A stretch of DNA of 64,000 nucleotides from Streptomyces endocoffeicus (lineage in GTDB: Bacteria > Actinomycetota > Actinomycetes > Streptomycetales > Streptomycetaceae): the NCBI RefSeq assembly GCF_016741935.1, contig NZ_JAERRG010000011.1, positions 62,001 to 126,000 of the forward strand, in the 5' to 3' direction. A program made the position numbers and the translations under genes. Positions 31,196-39,400 of this stretch are shown piece by piece; positions within the stretch are counted from its first letter, which is position 1, and each line of letters opens with the position of its first letter. A model generated the notes under the pieces. It was not told where the DNA came from and made no database searches. It worked only from the letters and a program-made list of their open reading frames with translations.

Positions 31196-32068
31196 CTACT
31201 CTTCGCCGTAGAGATGGCCCCCGGCTTGGATATTCCGGCACTCTTCGGCCAGCCAGGCGGTGGGGCTCACCCCGGTGTACTGACGGAAGTCGCGCACGAG
31301 GTGGGAGTGGTCGAAGTAGCCGCAGTCGGCGGCGACCCGGGCCAGGTCCGGCGCCCGGCCCGCCGCCACGGCCCGGACCACCGTGTTCCTGGCGTGCTGG
31401 AACCGCATCAGCCGGGCCGCCTGCTTGGGGCTCAGCCCCGTCTCGGCCTGGAACAGGCTGGTCAGCCGGCGCGGGCTGAGCGACACATGCGCGGCCAGGT
31501 CCGTCAGCGTCCCGGCCCCCCGATGCCGGGCCAGCCAGCCCCACGCCTCGGCGACCTCGCTCCGCACCGGCGTTCCGTCCTCGCCCTCGGCCGCGCGCCT
31601 ACGCAGATACGCGCCCAGCGTGGCGAACCGGTCCTCCCACGCTCGCTGCTCACACAGCCGCTCGCGAATGTCGGCGGCCCGCTTGCCCAGCACATCCGCC
31701 CCGGAGGTGACCAGCTCGGAGGCGAGTGCGCCCGCCGGAAGCCCCAGCAGCGTGCGCGCCGCCAGCGGATGCACCGCGAGCTGCACCCCGGCCTCGCTCC
31801 CGGGCTGGACGATATACGCCGGTCGCTGATGCAGACCGCCCACGACGATCTCGGTCCGCGAGGCGCCGGGCCCCCGCGCCTGCTCGGGCGTGACCCCGCC
31901 GACGACGGGCCCATCGAGGGAGAAGATCAGCGTCAGGTAGGGGGACGGCAGCCCCCGGTGCAACGTCGGCGGTATCCCCTGGGAGCGATACCCCACGGCG
32001 GACACCACCATCCCCCCGAGCCCGCACCCGAGCCCGACCCCGGCCCGCACGAACTCCTGGCTGCTCAT
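31196..32068 (-). CDS. AraC-family transcriptional regulator
   Basis: A 290-residue regulator with a C-terminal AraC double HTH (LTDLAAHVSLSPRRLTSLF and LARVAADCGYFDHSHLVRDF, ending YTGVSPTAWL). An N-terminal effector domain has a VQPGSEAGVQL segment of the DUF6597/cupin-like kind. The ATG at 32068 gives MSSQEF. The VOC gene starts 5 bp downstream, so the pair probably senses and handles the same small molecule. Confidence 0.88.
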   Translation of the reverse strand: MSSQEFVRAGVGLGCGLGGMVVSAVGYRSQGIPPTLHRGLPSPYLTLIFSLDGPVVGGVTPEQARGPGASRTEIVVGGLHQRPAYIVQPGSEAGVQLAVHPLAARTLLGLPAGALASELVTSGADVLGKRAADIRERLCEQRAWEDRFATLGAYLRRRAAEGEDGTPVRSEVAEAWGWLARHRGAGTLTDLAAHVSLSPRRLTSLFQAETGLSPKQAARLMRFQHARNTVVRAVAAGRAPDLARVAADCGYFDHSHLVRDFRQYTGVSPTAWLAEECRNIQAGGHLYGEE

Positions 32069-32078
32069 GCGCCCAGTA

Positions 32079-32237
32079 TCACCCTGCGGGCGAGCTCGCC
32101 CGCCGGTCATGCTCCGCGTCGATCTCGCGCAGCTCTGCTTGAGCGGTGGCGCGCTCCTCCTCGGTGACCGGCCCGTGCTCCCCTTCGAGCCAATCCACCA
32201 ACTCCAGCAGCCCGTCCCGCGTTCGTCTTGTCACCAT
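32079..32237 (-). CDS. Small CopG-like protein
   Basis: A 52-residue frame beginning MVTRRTRDGLLELVDWLEG and continuing through a charged helix (ERATAQAELREIDAEHDRR). Similar short proteins are frequent in Streptomyces and are often labelled CopG-family or antitoxin-like. It starts at ATG 32237, divergent from the Uma2 gene, and ends 10 bp before the AraC start. Function is unproven; the divergent arrangement with an Uma2 nuclease hints at a toxin-antitoxin or regulatory relation. Confidence 0.6.
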   Translation of the reverse strand: MVTRRTRDGLLELVDWLEGEHGPVTEEERATAQAELREIDAEHDRRASSPAG

Positions 32238-32319
32238 GTGTGCACCTTAGTCTCACAGGTGGTGGCCCCTGAGAACGACTACGCTGAGAGCGCACCGCAC
32301 CCGAAGGAGGCTCCCGGTC

Positions 32320-32901
32320 ATGACCGCGACCCACGATCGTCCGCAGATGCTGCCGGAGGAGTTCGAGGAGTACGCGCGGCTGGCGGCCCGCGTGGCGGAG
32401 GGAGTGCGGTGGGAGTTCATCAACGGAAAGATCGGGGTCACGCCGGTGCCGGACGGCGATCACGGGCGGATCATCCAGTGGCTGGCGCGGATCTGCATTC
32501 AGGCCCATCCCGACCTGTGGCTGCACGACCAGGGCCTCAAGGTCGAGACCTACCGCAACGGCCATGCCCGCCCCGACGGGACCCTCGCCCACAGTGACGC
32601 GTTCGTCGGCCAGGGGGAGTGGGCCGACGCCGATCCCGTCCTGATGGTCGTGGAGGTCACCTCGTACGACTCGGACACCGATCGCAGGGACCGGGTGGAG
32701 AAGCCACGCGCCTACGCCGAGACGGGCATCCCGGTGTATCTGCTGGTCGACCGGGAGGCCGGTGAGGTCACCGTGTTCAGCGAGCCCGACGGGGTCCGGT
32801 ACGAGAGCACGAAGACCGTGCCGTTCGGCAAGCCGCTCACGCTGCCCGCGCCGGTCGGCGTCACGCTGGACACCGAGTCGCTCCAGGGCTGGGTGCGCTG
32901 A
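32320..32901 (+). CDS. Uma2-family endonuclease-like protein (DUF820)
   Basis: A 193-residue PD-(D/E)xK-fold protein of the Uma2 family. The central motif DPVLMVVEVTSYDSDTDRR carries the family acidic residue and Glu, followed by EKPRAYAETGIPVYLLVD, whose Lys completes the site. The usual PD of the first strand reads AHSDAFVG. The family is greatly expanded in Streptomyces and cyanobacteria; the biological role is uncertain. ATG at 32320. Confidence 0.86.
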   Translation: MTATHDRPQMLPEEFEEYARLAARVAEGVRWEFINGKIGVTPVPDGDHGRIIQWLARICIQAHPDLWLHDQGLKVETYRNGHARPDGTLAHSDAFVGQGEWADADPVLMVVEVTSYDSDTDRRDRVEKPRAYAETGIPVYLLVDREAGEVTVFSEPDGVRYESTKTVPFGKPLTLPAPVGVTLDTESLQGWVR

Positions 32902-32948
32902 GGTCCCTGGCTCCGGGGGGTTGCGGTGGCCTGGAATGATTCCGTGGC

Positions 32949-33731
32949 ATGTACACCGTTACCCTCTGGGAGTTCGCCGCGCTCGCGGCGGCATCCATAC
33001 TCGTCGGCTTCTCGAAGACCGCCGTCAGCGGCGCCAATACCGTCAGCCTCGCGATCTTCGCGGCCGTGCTTCCGGCCCGGGAGTCGACCGGTGTGCTGCT
33101 GCCCCTGCTGATCGTCGGCGATGTGCTCGCCGTGGGCACCTACCGGCGGCACGCCCACTGGGGGACCCTGCTGCGGCTGTTCCCGGCCGTCGCGGTCGGG
33201 GTCGTGGTGGGGACGGTGTTCATGCTGTGGGCCGGGGACGCGGAGGTGCGGACGTCCATCGGGGCGATCCTGCTGCTGATGGCGGGCGTCACGCTATGGC
33301 GACGCCGTGCGGCCGCCCGGGCGGCGGCCCCGGAGGTCCCGGCCGCCGATGCCGCCGATGCCGCCGACGGGGCGGGCGCACGGCTCAAGGCCGGTTCGTA
33401 CGGCGTGCTCGGTGGCTTCACCACGATGGTGGCCAACGCGGGCGGCCCCGTGATGTCGCTCTACCTGCTCTCCGCCGGTTTCCGGAAGCTGGGCTTCCTG
33501 GGCACCTCGGCGTGGTTCTTCCTGATCGTCAACGTCGCCAAGGTGCCCTTCAGCGTCAGCCTCGGCCTGATCGACGGCCGCTCCCTGCTCCTGGACGCGC
33601 TGCTGGCGCTCTTCGTCCTGCCCGGTGCGTACATCGGTAAGGCGTGCGTGGACCGGATCAACCAGAAGCTCTTCGAGCGGCTGGTCATCGCGGCGACGGT
33701 GCTGGGCGGACTTCAGCTGCTGCTGCGCTGA
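32949..33731 (+). CDS. Sulfite exporter TauE/SafE family protein
   Basis: A 260-residue polytopic membrane protein, about eight TM segments in two repeats. The family repeat motif GFSKTAVSGAN is in TM1-2, and its counterpart GGFTTMVANAGGPVMSLYLL in the second half. A cytoplasmic Ala/Asp-rich loop (AADAADAADGAG) divides the halves. The family moves organosulfur anions or sulfite. Its last 47 bp overlap, antisense, the end of the amidotransferase gene. Confidence 0.88.
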   Translation: MYTVTLWEFAALAAASILVGFSKTAVSGANTVSLAIFAAVLPARESTGVLLPLLIVGDVLAVGTYRRHAHWGTLLRLFPAVAVGVVVGTVFMLWAGDAEVRTSIGAILLLMAGVTLWRRRAAARAAAPEVPAADAADAADGAGARLKAGSYGVLGGFTTMVANAGGPVMSLYLLSAGFRKLGFLGTSAWFFLIVNVAKVPFSVSLGLIDGRSLLLDALLALFVLPGAYIGKACVDRINQKLFERLVIAATVLGGLQLLLR

Positions 33732-34416
33732 GGACCACATCGGCGAAGTTCGCCGCCAGTCGCCTCGCCGTACGCATGGACTCCGGCTCGACCCGCTCGG
33801 CCTCGGCCCGGAGCGCGCGCAGGTCCAGGCCCGCGTCGGCCAGGGCGGCTTCGTCCCAGCCGTCGAGGCGGTCTGCCCCCGCCTCCGGATGAAACTGCAC
33901 GCCCCAGGCCCGCTCGCCCATCCGGAACGCCTGCACCGGACAGGCGTCGCTCGATGCGAGCCAGACGGCGGCAGGGGGAAGCACGGTGATTTGGTCACGA
34001 TGGTTCTGGATGGCGCGGAACTCACGCGGTACCCCGGCGAACAGCGCGTCGGCGTCGGCTTCGGGCCTCAACCGGACAGCACAGGAGCCCCGTTCGGGCC
34101 GACCATGATCGCCGACCACTGTCCCACCCGCCGCGACGGCGAGCACCTGGGCCCCCAGGCAGATCCCCAGTAACGGGATGCCCTCGGCGATGGCACGCCT
34201 GGCGAGTTCCCGTTCGGCCGGTAGCCAGGGCGCGTACGCGTCGGCATCCGGCAGGAAGCCACCACCGAGCAGGACCACCGCGTCAAAACCCTCCGGGGAC
34301 GCGGGGGCCGACGCACCGTCGGTTTCGACCACCGTCAGCCCCATCTCCTCCCACCACGGCCGGAACCGCCCCGGCCCACTGCGCTCCGCGTTGCGGACGA
34401 CGAGGAGGCGTCTCAC
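33685..34416 (-). CDS. Class I glutamine amidotransferase-like protein
   Basis: A 243-residue class I GATase, of the GMP-synthase-like/gamma-glutamyl hydrolase type. The nucleophile Cys is in LLGICLGAQV, the His in GVQFHPEA. The GTG at 34416 overlaps the DUF397 stop as GTGA, so the three upstream genes and this one are coupled; an ATG at 34458 would lie inside the DUF397 gene. Codon 82 is TTA (34171-34173), making it bldA-dependent. The reaction partner is unknown. Its 3' end overlaps the convergent TauE gene by 47 bp. Confidence 0.85.
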   Translation of the reverse strand: MRRLLVVRNAERSGPGRFRPWWEEMGLTVVETDGASAPASPEGFDAVVLLGGGFLPDADAYAPWLPAERELARRAIAEGIPLLGICLGAQVLAVAAGGTVVGDHGRPERGSCAVRLRPEADADALFAGVPREFRAIQNHRDQITVLPPAAVWLASSDACPVQAFRMGERAWGVQFHPEAGADRLDGWDEAALADAGLDLRALRAEAERVEPESMRTARRLAANFADVVLSAAAAEVRPAPSPR

Positions 34417-34622
34417 ATCCCTGCCTTCTTCTTCAGGCTGGCTATGAAGGTGCTCCATGAATCGCTGGGGAATATGAGGGTGGGGCCGTCGGGGTCCTTG
34501 GAGTCGCGTACGGGAACGATGCCGGGGAGGTTGTCGGCGACCTCGACGCAGTCGCCGCCATCGCCGTTGCTGTAGCTGCTCTTGCGCCAGACCGCTGCAC
34601 TTACGTCCCTGGTCGTGGGCAT
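34413..34622 (-). CDS. DUF397-domain protein
   Basis: A 69-residue protein of the Streptomyces DUF397 family: AAVWRKSSYSNGDGGDCVEVADNL then VPVRDSKDPDGPTL. These proteins are usually encoded next to an XRE/DUF5753 regulator and act as its partner, in some cases as an antagonist. It overlaps the XRE 3' end by 22 bp and the amidotransferase start by 4 bp. Confidence 0.92.
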   Translation of the reverse strand: MPTTRDVSAAVWRKSSYSNGDGGDCVEVADNLPGIVPVRDSKDPDGPTLIFPSDSWSTFIASLKKKAGM

Positions 34623-35452
34623 GGGGTGTAGTCCTCCATCGCGGCTTGGATCATTACCTCGGAATCACGAGGCGAGAGGGCCATTGCCCTGAGCAGATCG
34701 TAGTTCTCCCGGCGCATGGCGACTCCCACTTGGTCCTCGATGAGGACGCCTGACCGACTGCCTTCTTCGTAGGCCACCTGCGGTTCGCCGGGCACGGTGT
34801 AGAGCTTCAGGACACCGCCCAGCATTTCCGGGTGCTCCCCTGCCGCGAAGGGAAGCACCTGAATGGTCACGTGCGACCGTGTCCCACGCCTGAGCAGGGA
34901 CGCCAACTGGCCGCAGGTGACGTCCGGTCCGCCGACGGGGCGGCGCAGCACGGCCTCGTCCAGAACGAACCAGCAGCGTGGCGGCTTGGGCTCGGCCAGC
35001 CGGGCTTGCCGATCGATACGAGCCTTGACCATGGCCTCGATCTCCGCGTTCGGCGCATGCGGATGGACGCGGCGCATCAACGCCTCGGCGTACTGCGGTG
35101 TCTGGAGGAGTCCGGGAGCACCCACGCTCACGTACTGCTCGATGACGGCGGCGCGCTTCTCGATCTCGATCATTCGCCGATACTTGCCCGGAAAGAGCTC
35201 ATTCTTCGCCAGCGCATACACCCGCGCGAACATCCCGTCCGTCCCAAAGCACGCGTCCAACTTCGCCGGAAGGTCGTCGTACGGCAGGGACTCCGCCGCC
35301 TCGATCCGGGCCAGGTGCGACTTGCTGTAGTTCAGCACCTCGGACAGCCGCCGCAGCGACATGTCCGCCTTCTCGCGGTGGCGGCGGATCTCCGCGCCGA
35401 AGAGGTCGCGGGCGGAGCGGTCGGGAAACAGTTCGCGTGGCTGGAACGGCAT
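34601..35452 (-). CDS. XRE-family regulator with DUF5753 domain
   Basis: A 283-residue regulator. An N-terminal XRE HTH (EIRRHREKADMSLRRLSEVL, then SKSHLARIEAAES) is followed by the DUF5753 ligand-like domain (YVSVGAPGLLQTPQYAEALM to YEEGSRSGVLIEDQ). Such pairs with DUF397 are numerous in Streptomyces and include developmental and antibiotic regulators (WhiJ-like). The ATG at 35452 follows GAGGGG. It is coupled to DUF397 and the amidotransferase, giving a three-gene unit. Confidence 0.92.
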   Translation of the reverse strand: MPFQPRELFPDRSARDLFGAEIRRHREKADMSLRRLSEVLNYSKSHLARIEAAESLPYDDLPAKLDACFGTDGMFARVYALAKNELFPGKYRRMIEIEKRAAVIEQYVSVGAPGLLQTPQYAEALMRRVHPHAPNAEIEAMVKARIDRQARLAEPKPPRCWFVLDEAVLRRPVGGPDVTCGQLASLLRRGTRSHVTIQVLPFAAGEHPEMLGGVLKLYTVPGEPQVAYEEGSRSGVLIEDQVGVAMRRENYDLLRAMALSPRDSEVMIQAAMEDYTPCPRPGT

Positions 35453-35572
35453 GGTGCATCCCCTCTTGTCCCGCGATCTTGGCTGGGACGTGTCGCCTCT
35501 TTCCAGCCTACGTGCCGGAACGCAACGGTGTGTGCACTCAACGTAATTGGCCGACCGGAAAGACAGGTCAAC

Positions 35573-35809
35573 GTGTTCACACACACCGAATCCACCGCCC
35601 CACGGATGACGATGCGCGTCTACCGCGTCTCGCCGGACGGCGCGGTCGTGACGCAGGAGCTCGGCAGGGTGGTCGTCGTGGTCAAGGACAAGCTCGAACC
35701 CCTGCGGTCCAGCCAGTTCCCGCCCTGCCGCTGTCCGCGCCACCGCCAGGGGGTGGACCTGCGATGCAGCTGCATTATGCATGCGATGCTGCTAAAATGC
35801 AGCTTATGA
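35573..35809 (+). CDS. Small hypothetical protein preceding the antitoxin gene
   Basis: A 78-residue frame from a GTG (FTHTESTAPRMTMRVYRV) ending in a Cys-rich stretch (PPCRCPRHRQG, RCSC). Divergent from the XRE gene. Its stop overlaps the antitoxin ATG (ATGA at 35806-35809). Short proteins with the APRMTMRVYRV theme are found beside XRE regulators in Streptomyces. I cannot assign a function, and the last 20 codons run through a palindromic operator-like region, so the true 3' end may matter less than the first 55 residues. Confidence 0.5.
   Translation: MFTHTESTAPRMTMRVYRVSPDGAVVTQELGRVVVVVKDKLEPLRSSQFPPCRCPRHRQGVDLRCSCIMHAMLLKCSL
35768..35804. promoter_or_regulatory. Operator/promoter of vapBC-like operon
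   Basis: AGCTGCAT (35768-35775) and ATGCAGCT (35797-35804) form a perfect 8-bp inverted repeat flanking further TGCAT/ATGCA half-sites. TAAAAT (35793-35798) is a good -10 placed for a leaderless start at ATG 35806. Likely autoregulated by the antitoxin complex. Confidence 0.65.
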
Positions 35810-36036
35810 CTGCTCTGACCATCCGCGACGTACCCGACGACGCCCTCGCCACGCTGAAGGCCCGCGCCGCGCGGGCTGGCAAGTCGCTCCAGGCGTATGC
35901 GCTGGATGTGCTTGTCGGTGAAGCCTCCAGGCCCACGCTTGCCGAGGTCACAGCCCGTGCCGAAGCCGAGGCCGGCGCGAGCCTGAGCGCATCGGACGTG
36001 CTCGCCGCGATCGACGACGCACGGGCGGGCCGTTGA
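35806..36036 (+). CDS. Ribbon-helix-helix antitoxin (FitA/VapB type)
   Basis: A 76-residue antitoxin. The N terminus ALTIRDVPDDALATLKARAARAGKSLQAY is the typical Arc/FitA ribbon-helix-helix. The C-terminal region, with LAEVTARAEAEAG and a helical tail, would wrap the toxin. The stop overlaps the toxin start (TTGA, 36033-36036), ensuring coupled synthesis. Confidence 0.9.
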   Translation: MTALTIRDVPDDALATLKARAARAGKSLQAYALDVLVGEASRPTLAEVTARAEAEAGASLSASDVLAAIDDARAGR

Positions 36037-36452
36037 TCGTCATCGATTGCTCCGCGCTCGTCTTCTTCCTGACGGACGAGGGTTCCACCGGGCACGGGGT
36101 ACGTGAACGTGTCGCGAAGGAAGATCGGCTCGCCGCACCCCACCTGCTCGACTACGAGATCATGTCGGCGTTGCTCGGCCTGGCGCGCGGGCGACGCGGT
36201 GACGATCCCAAGCTGAGCGATAAGCAGCTCCGCAAGGCCGTGGTGACGTATCGCGACCTGCCGATCGACCGGCATGAAACGCTGATCCTTTGGGAGCGAG
36301 TCAAGGGTTTGTCGAGCAACCTGTCCACCTATGACGCCCAGTACGTCGCGCTTGCCGAAAGCCTAGGCGTGCCGTTCATCACCAGCGATGCCAGGATCGC
36401 CAGGAGCGGGGTGGCACGCTGTGAGATCGAGGCGCCTGGGGCCTGTCCCTGA
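36033..36452 (+). CDS. PIN-domain ribonuclease toxin (VapC type)
   Basis: A 139-residue PIN-domain toxin. The conserved acids are visible in IVIDCSALV (Asp at residue 4), HLLDYEIMSAL (Glu), STYDAQYVALAE (Asp) and TSDARI (Asp), the usual four-acid Mg-dependent RNase site. The start is TTG overlapping the antitoxin stop. The gene ends 8 bp before the convergent large Hsp90-like gene. Confidence 0.92.
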   Translation: MIVIDCSALVFFLTDEGSTGHGVRERVAKEDRLAAPHLLDYEIMSALLGLARGRRGDDPKLSDKQLRKAVVTYRDLPIDRHETLILWERVKGLSSNLSTYDAQYVALAESLGVPFITSDARIARSGVARCEIEAPGACP

Positions 36453-36460
36453 CGAGGCGC

Positions 36461-39400
36461 TCACGGGGTCCCGGGGGGCGGGCCGCTGCCGTCCTCCATG
36501 ACCAGGCCGGGGACCTGGGGCAGGGCGGCGCGGACGGTGTCGGCCACTCGCTGGAGGTCGACCCCCAAGTGTCTCAGCCGCCTTACGAGCTCGCCTGTCG
36601 GCACGCCTGAGAAGCGGGCGATGCGAAGGAAGTCGGTGATGGGGTGGCGGAGGCCGAGGGGAAGGTAATTGGCCTGGTTGCCCCACTGGTGCTGTTCGGC
36701 GCAGAGGCGGCGGTCCACCTCGTCCACCTGTGCCGACTGGTAGTCGGGGACGCGGAAGCCAAAGGCGGACAGGCGCTCCGTGACCTCACGCGGCTCCAGG
36801 AACAGTCTGGCCGAGGCGGTGATCAGATGGTGAAGCGGTACCGGCTTGTCCCAGTCGAGCGGCGGCCATTCTTCATGTCGACCGTCGCTCTTCAGCCCCA
36901 GGCTGACAAGGTCGGAATCGAATCTGTTCCCCTTCGCCGGCGCTGTGCCGAGGGAGGTGCGCAGACCGTACTGGGCGAGACGGTCGACGACGGCCGCGGG
37001 TGATACGCCGAGTTCGATGGCGATCTGAATCACTTGATGAACCAGTACCGGCTCGTCCTCCGAGGAGGGGGTCTCAGAGGAGACGATCGCCATCTTGAGC
37101 AGGCGGACGTCGTTCGGCTCGGCGCGTGCGGGGAACGGGGGGTCTGGCGGTACGAGCCCGTAGGCGTGAAGCCGGGATGTCACCGCTGATGGTGAGAGCC
37201 CGGTCGCCACAGCCGCTTTCGCCACATAATCGACATACAGGTCGGTGTGGACTGTGAGCCAAGGGGCTTCGCCCTTCGCGTCAACGCTGAGTATTACCCG
37301 GTCCGTGTCGTCCGCGTGATCCGGGAGAGCGGAGGGCGGGGCGAAGCCCAGTTCCTGGATCCGCCGGGCGACCTCGATGAGAGGAACACTCAGGTCGAGT
37401 GATGTACGGGCGAGCAGACCAGGTGGAATCGTCTCACCGTCCTTCAGGCCCTGCCAGTCTTCGATGTACCAGCCCCACTCAGCGCCCTGCCTTAGGAGGC
37501 CGTCGGCCGACCGTTCATGGGTGGAGTCGATCTCCACACGGTAACCGTGGGTTCGAAGTTCCTGTGTCACCTCCAGTGCCGAGCGTTGTAACTTCACGGC
37601 CGCCCGGAGGACATGGTCGAGCGCGACGGGCTCGGACGGGTTCAGCCAGGGCCACTTACCGGTGAGCCACGTGCTGAGCACCCGCAGTGTCAGTTCGTTC
37701 GGGTTCGGTGGCAACGCGTCTTCGTCCGGGACGGTGAAGCCGAAGGCTCTCATCCGGCGAATGGCTTCCTCCACGCTGATGTCAAGCACCAAGTTGGCGG
37801 TCAGGAGATGTCCCGGTGGCACCGGCTCGTCGGCTTCGATCCAGTACAACACCTCCGTCTCCTCGTAGCGGCTGAGTCCGTGAAGGTCATGAGTGAGCAG
37901 CGCGAGGCCAACCGCGTCGACAACGGGGGCGCCACTGGGCCGGGCGGGAGACGGCACGCGGAGCTGCTCCATACGCGAGACAACTTCTCCGTATGACGTC
38001 CCGCTGACGCTGGCTACGAAGAGCGCATGGCCCGGGGTGGCGAGTTGCATGGTTATGGCGTCCTTGCCGGGCCACATTCGATCATTCCACTTCTTGAAGT
38101 GGGTGGTTAGCACGAAGACGTCCGAGGGGAGGGCGGTGAGTACGCTCCTGACTCGGGCGAGTTCCGGCACGATCTCGACCAGCGCGGCCAATTCGGCGTT
38201 GGGTCGCTGGGCCAGTAAGCGCCACAGCAAGGTGGCGTCGCCCGGATGGCCGTACACGCGTCCCGACAGCGTTTCGCCCAGCACCGTTTCGGTCTCCGAG
38301 AGTCCCGAGTCGTCGCGATGGACGATGTGCATGTCCTGTGGGAAGAACCCGGCCGTGGCGACGGACGAGGAATGGTCGTGCAATTCCAGCTTGTAGCCCG
38401 CCGCTCCGGCCGCCTCGGTCACGATATCGGCGAGCCTGGGGCTGCAGCCCGAGACGTTTTCCAGCCAGTCGGTGTCCAGCACCGCGGGCTCGGAGGTGAG
38501 CAGCGTCGGCAGTGCTGCCCTGATGAGCCGCTCCACCTCCAGGCAGACATCGTCGTCCAGGATCTCCGTGCGGTCCACGGAAAGCCGCTTGGGGCGGCTC
38601 TCTCCGGTGAGGTTCACCACGGCGCCGTAGAGTTTGCCAAAGCCACCCGGGTCGGTTAATACGCCGTGCTGTACGCGGGGCTCGGCATAGATTCCGTCGA
38701 CCAGGACGCCTCCGCCGTACTCGCACCAGACGACCTGGCCGCTCCTGTCCCCGGGACTCGCGGACCAGCTGGCCAGCGGGCTGTGGGCCTCAAAGCCGTC
38801 GTACCGGGATCCCGGTGACTCCCGGGGGTTCATGACGCCCGGCTGCCACTCCGCCCGCTGTGTTCCATGCTCCGCGGTGGTCCTGAATTCGGCGATGCCC
38901 AAGAGCCTCCGGAGTTCCGTGACGCATGAGAGCGTCTTGTCGCCGTTCCGCAGATAGAGGCGGACTGTGGTCCCGATGGTCCCCGGTCGGCCGGTTGAGC
39001 GGATCCTGAAATAGTGTCCCGGCCCGGTGATGAGGACGGTGATCTCCGCCAACCTGCCGTTGATCCCATCCATGTGGCATGTGATGACGCGGATTTCGTC
39101 GGCGAGCATGAAGTAACTGAGCACACCGATGCCGAACCGGCTGTTCGGATAAATGGTGATGCCCTGGTTGTGCCACTCCTGTCGCTCTTCCTGATAGCGG
39201 GGAAGATCCGTAAAGCGGACCCCGGCCTGGGAGAAGACCTCGGAGAGCATGATCTCGTTCATGCCGACGCCGTTGTCCCGGCACTCCAGGTAGGAGCGGC
39301 CCTCGTCGTCGATCCCCTGATGGAACGCGATCCGACCCTGGTACGTGTCGTCATCCGGGCCGTTGCGGGCCTGCTCCCGGGCCCGGCGGTAGCGGCACGC

